This document shows positions 13,839 to 14,302 of a stretch of DNA of 14,302 nucleotides, in pieces. The translations under genes were made by a program, and so were the position numbers. The notes below the pieces were generated by a model. That model saw only the letters and a list, made by a program, of their open reading frames with translations. It ran no database searches and was not told where the DNA came from. Each line of letters opens with the position of its first letter. Position 1 is the stretch's first letter. Origin of the DNA: Methyloceanibacter sp. (lineage in GTDB: Bacteria > Pseudomonadota > Alphaproteobacteria > Rhizobiales > Methyloligellaceae); NCBI GenBank assembly GCA_022865725.1, contig JALHTP010000318.1, positions 1 to 14,302 on the forward strand, read 5' to 3'.

Positions 13839-14302
13839 GGCTTTGACCATGGTCCAGAAGCCGAAGCCGAGCACGGCAAGCGAGCCGCCGATCTCGAGCA
13901 CCTGGCCAAGTCTAAGCCGGAGATGCTCCGTGCGGGACATCAGTTCGACAAAGCGGCTTCGGGCGAAGGACGCCGCCAGCGCGATCCCGCCGATGGCCGC
14001 GATCATTCCGGCGGTCATCGCCGCGGTCACCAACAATCCCGCAACTAACACGCCGCGTGCCAGCGCGTAGCTCATGACGAAGGTCGTCAGCGGGCAGGGG
14101 ATCATTCCCGTGAGAAAGCGAGCGTCCTGCCGTTGCCAGGGGTCGCGCCGTGGCGGTGCGAGAGCCACAGCAGGAAGGCGCCGATCAATACGATCAGCCC
14201 CCCGCTGGCGGCCTGAGGCGTGCGGCCCCCATAGGCAAAGGCGCGGTTGATGACCGCGAAGCCCGCCAACACGAGCACCAGCGCAAGGCCGACATGGGTC
14301 AG
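13836..14302 (-). pseudogene. Nickel/cobalt-transporter-like gene, frameshifted and cut by the window edge
   Basis: On the minus strand two frames encode consecutive parts of one membrane protein. From the edge (14302) the first frame gives LTHVGLALVLVLAGFAVINR and a second helix ending in LLWLSHRHG, then reaches TGA at 14104-14102. The second frame carries DARFLTGMIPCPLTTFVMSY with the GxxPCPLT motif of Ni/Co transporters (NicO/RcnA-like), more helices, and ends VLGFGFWTMVKA. The switch needs one extra base. If the GGGG run at 14139-14142 had five bases, the frames would join as SHRHGATPWQRQDARFLTG. The His-containing link before PCPLT fits metal transporters of this type. It is either a recent pseudogene or a sequencing or assembly error. 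The N-terminus lies outside the window. Substrate and direction (efflux or uptake) are family-level guesses. Confidence 0.75.

Overview
This GC-rich window (roughly two thirds G+C by eye) looks like the chromosome of an alphaproteobacterium, most likely of the Rhizobiales (Hyphomicrobiales). The main support is the order cysG - DUF2849 - cysI - DUF934/cysH - cysD - cysN, which I know from that group. I see no tRNA, rRNA, CRISPR array, insertion sequence, phage gene or integration site. It reads as ordinary chromosome.

Layout. (1) 1-338, minus: the N-terminal part of a coiled-coil protein of unknown function, cut by the window edge. (2) 582-1013, plus: YjbQ, whose stop codon overlaps the stop of the convergent next gene. 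(3) 1010-4759, minus: probably one transcript, read in the order DUF4212 small subunit, sodium:solute symporter large subunit, proline iminopeptidase, PrxQ-like peroxiredoxin. (4) 4894-5352, plus: mscL, divergent from that block. (5) 5353-5699: a 347-base leader with an AT-rich core, two inverted repeats and a possible small ORF. (6) 5700-12905, plus: a tightly packed sulfate assimilation operon, [2Fe-2S] ferredoxin - cysG - DUF2849 - cysI - DUF934::cysH - cysD - cysN. (7) 12983-13780, plus: a TauE/SafE-family exporter. (8) 13836-14302, minus: the 3' part of a nickel/cobalt-transporter-like gene that carries a frameshift.

How the genes work together. CysD and CysN make adenosine 5'-phosphosulfate (APS) from sulfate and ATP. 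CysH has the cysteine set of the [4Fe-4S] APS reductases and would make sulfite directly; in agreement, CysN carries no CysC kinase domain and no cysC is present. CysI, a siroheme and [4Fe-4S] reductase, takes sulfite to sulfide. CysG makes its siroheme. No flavoprotein CysJ is present, and the first gene of the operon is a ferredoxin that could supply the electrons. The TauE/SafE protein at the end may export or import a sulfur oxyanion. DUF2849 and DUF934 are conserved in such operons but, to my knowledge, have no settled function.

I did not find a clearly new defence or mobile system. The points most worth checking are the DUF934-CysH fusion, the ferredoxin heading the operon, the inverted repeats and small ORF in its leader, an EF-hand loop and altered sodium-site residues in the symporter, a peroxiredoxin variant, and a frameshift that one extra base would repair.
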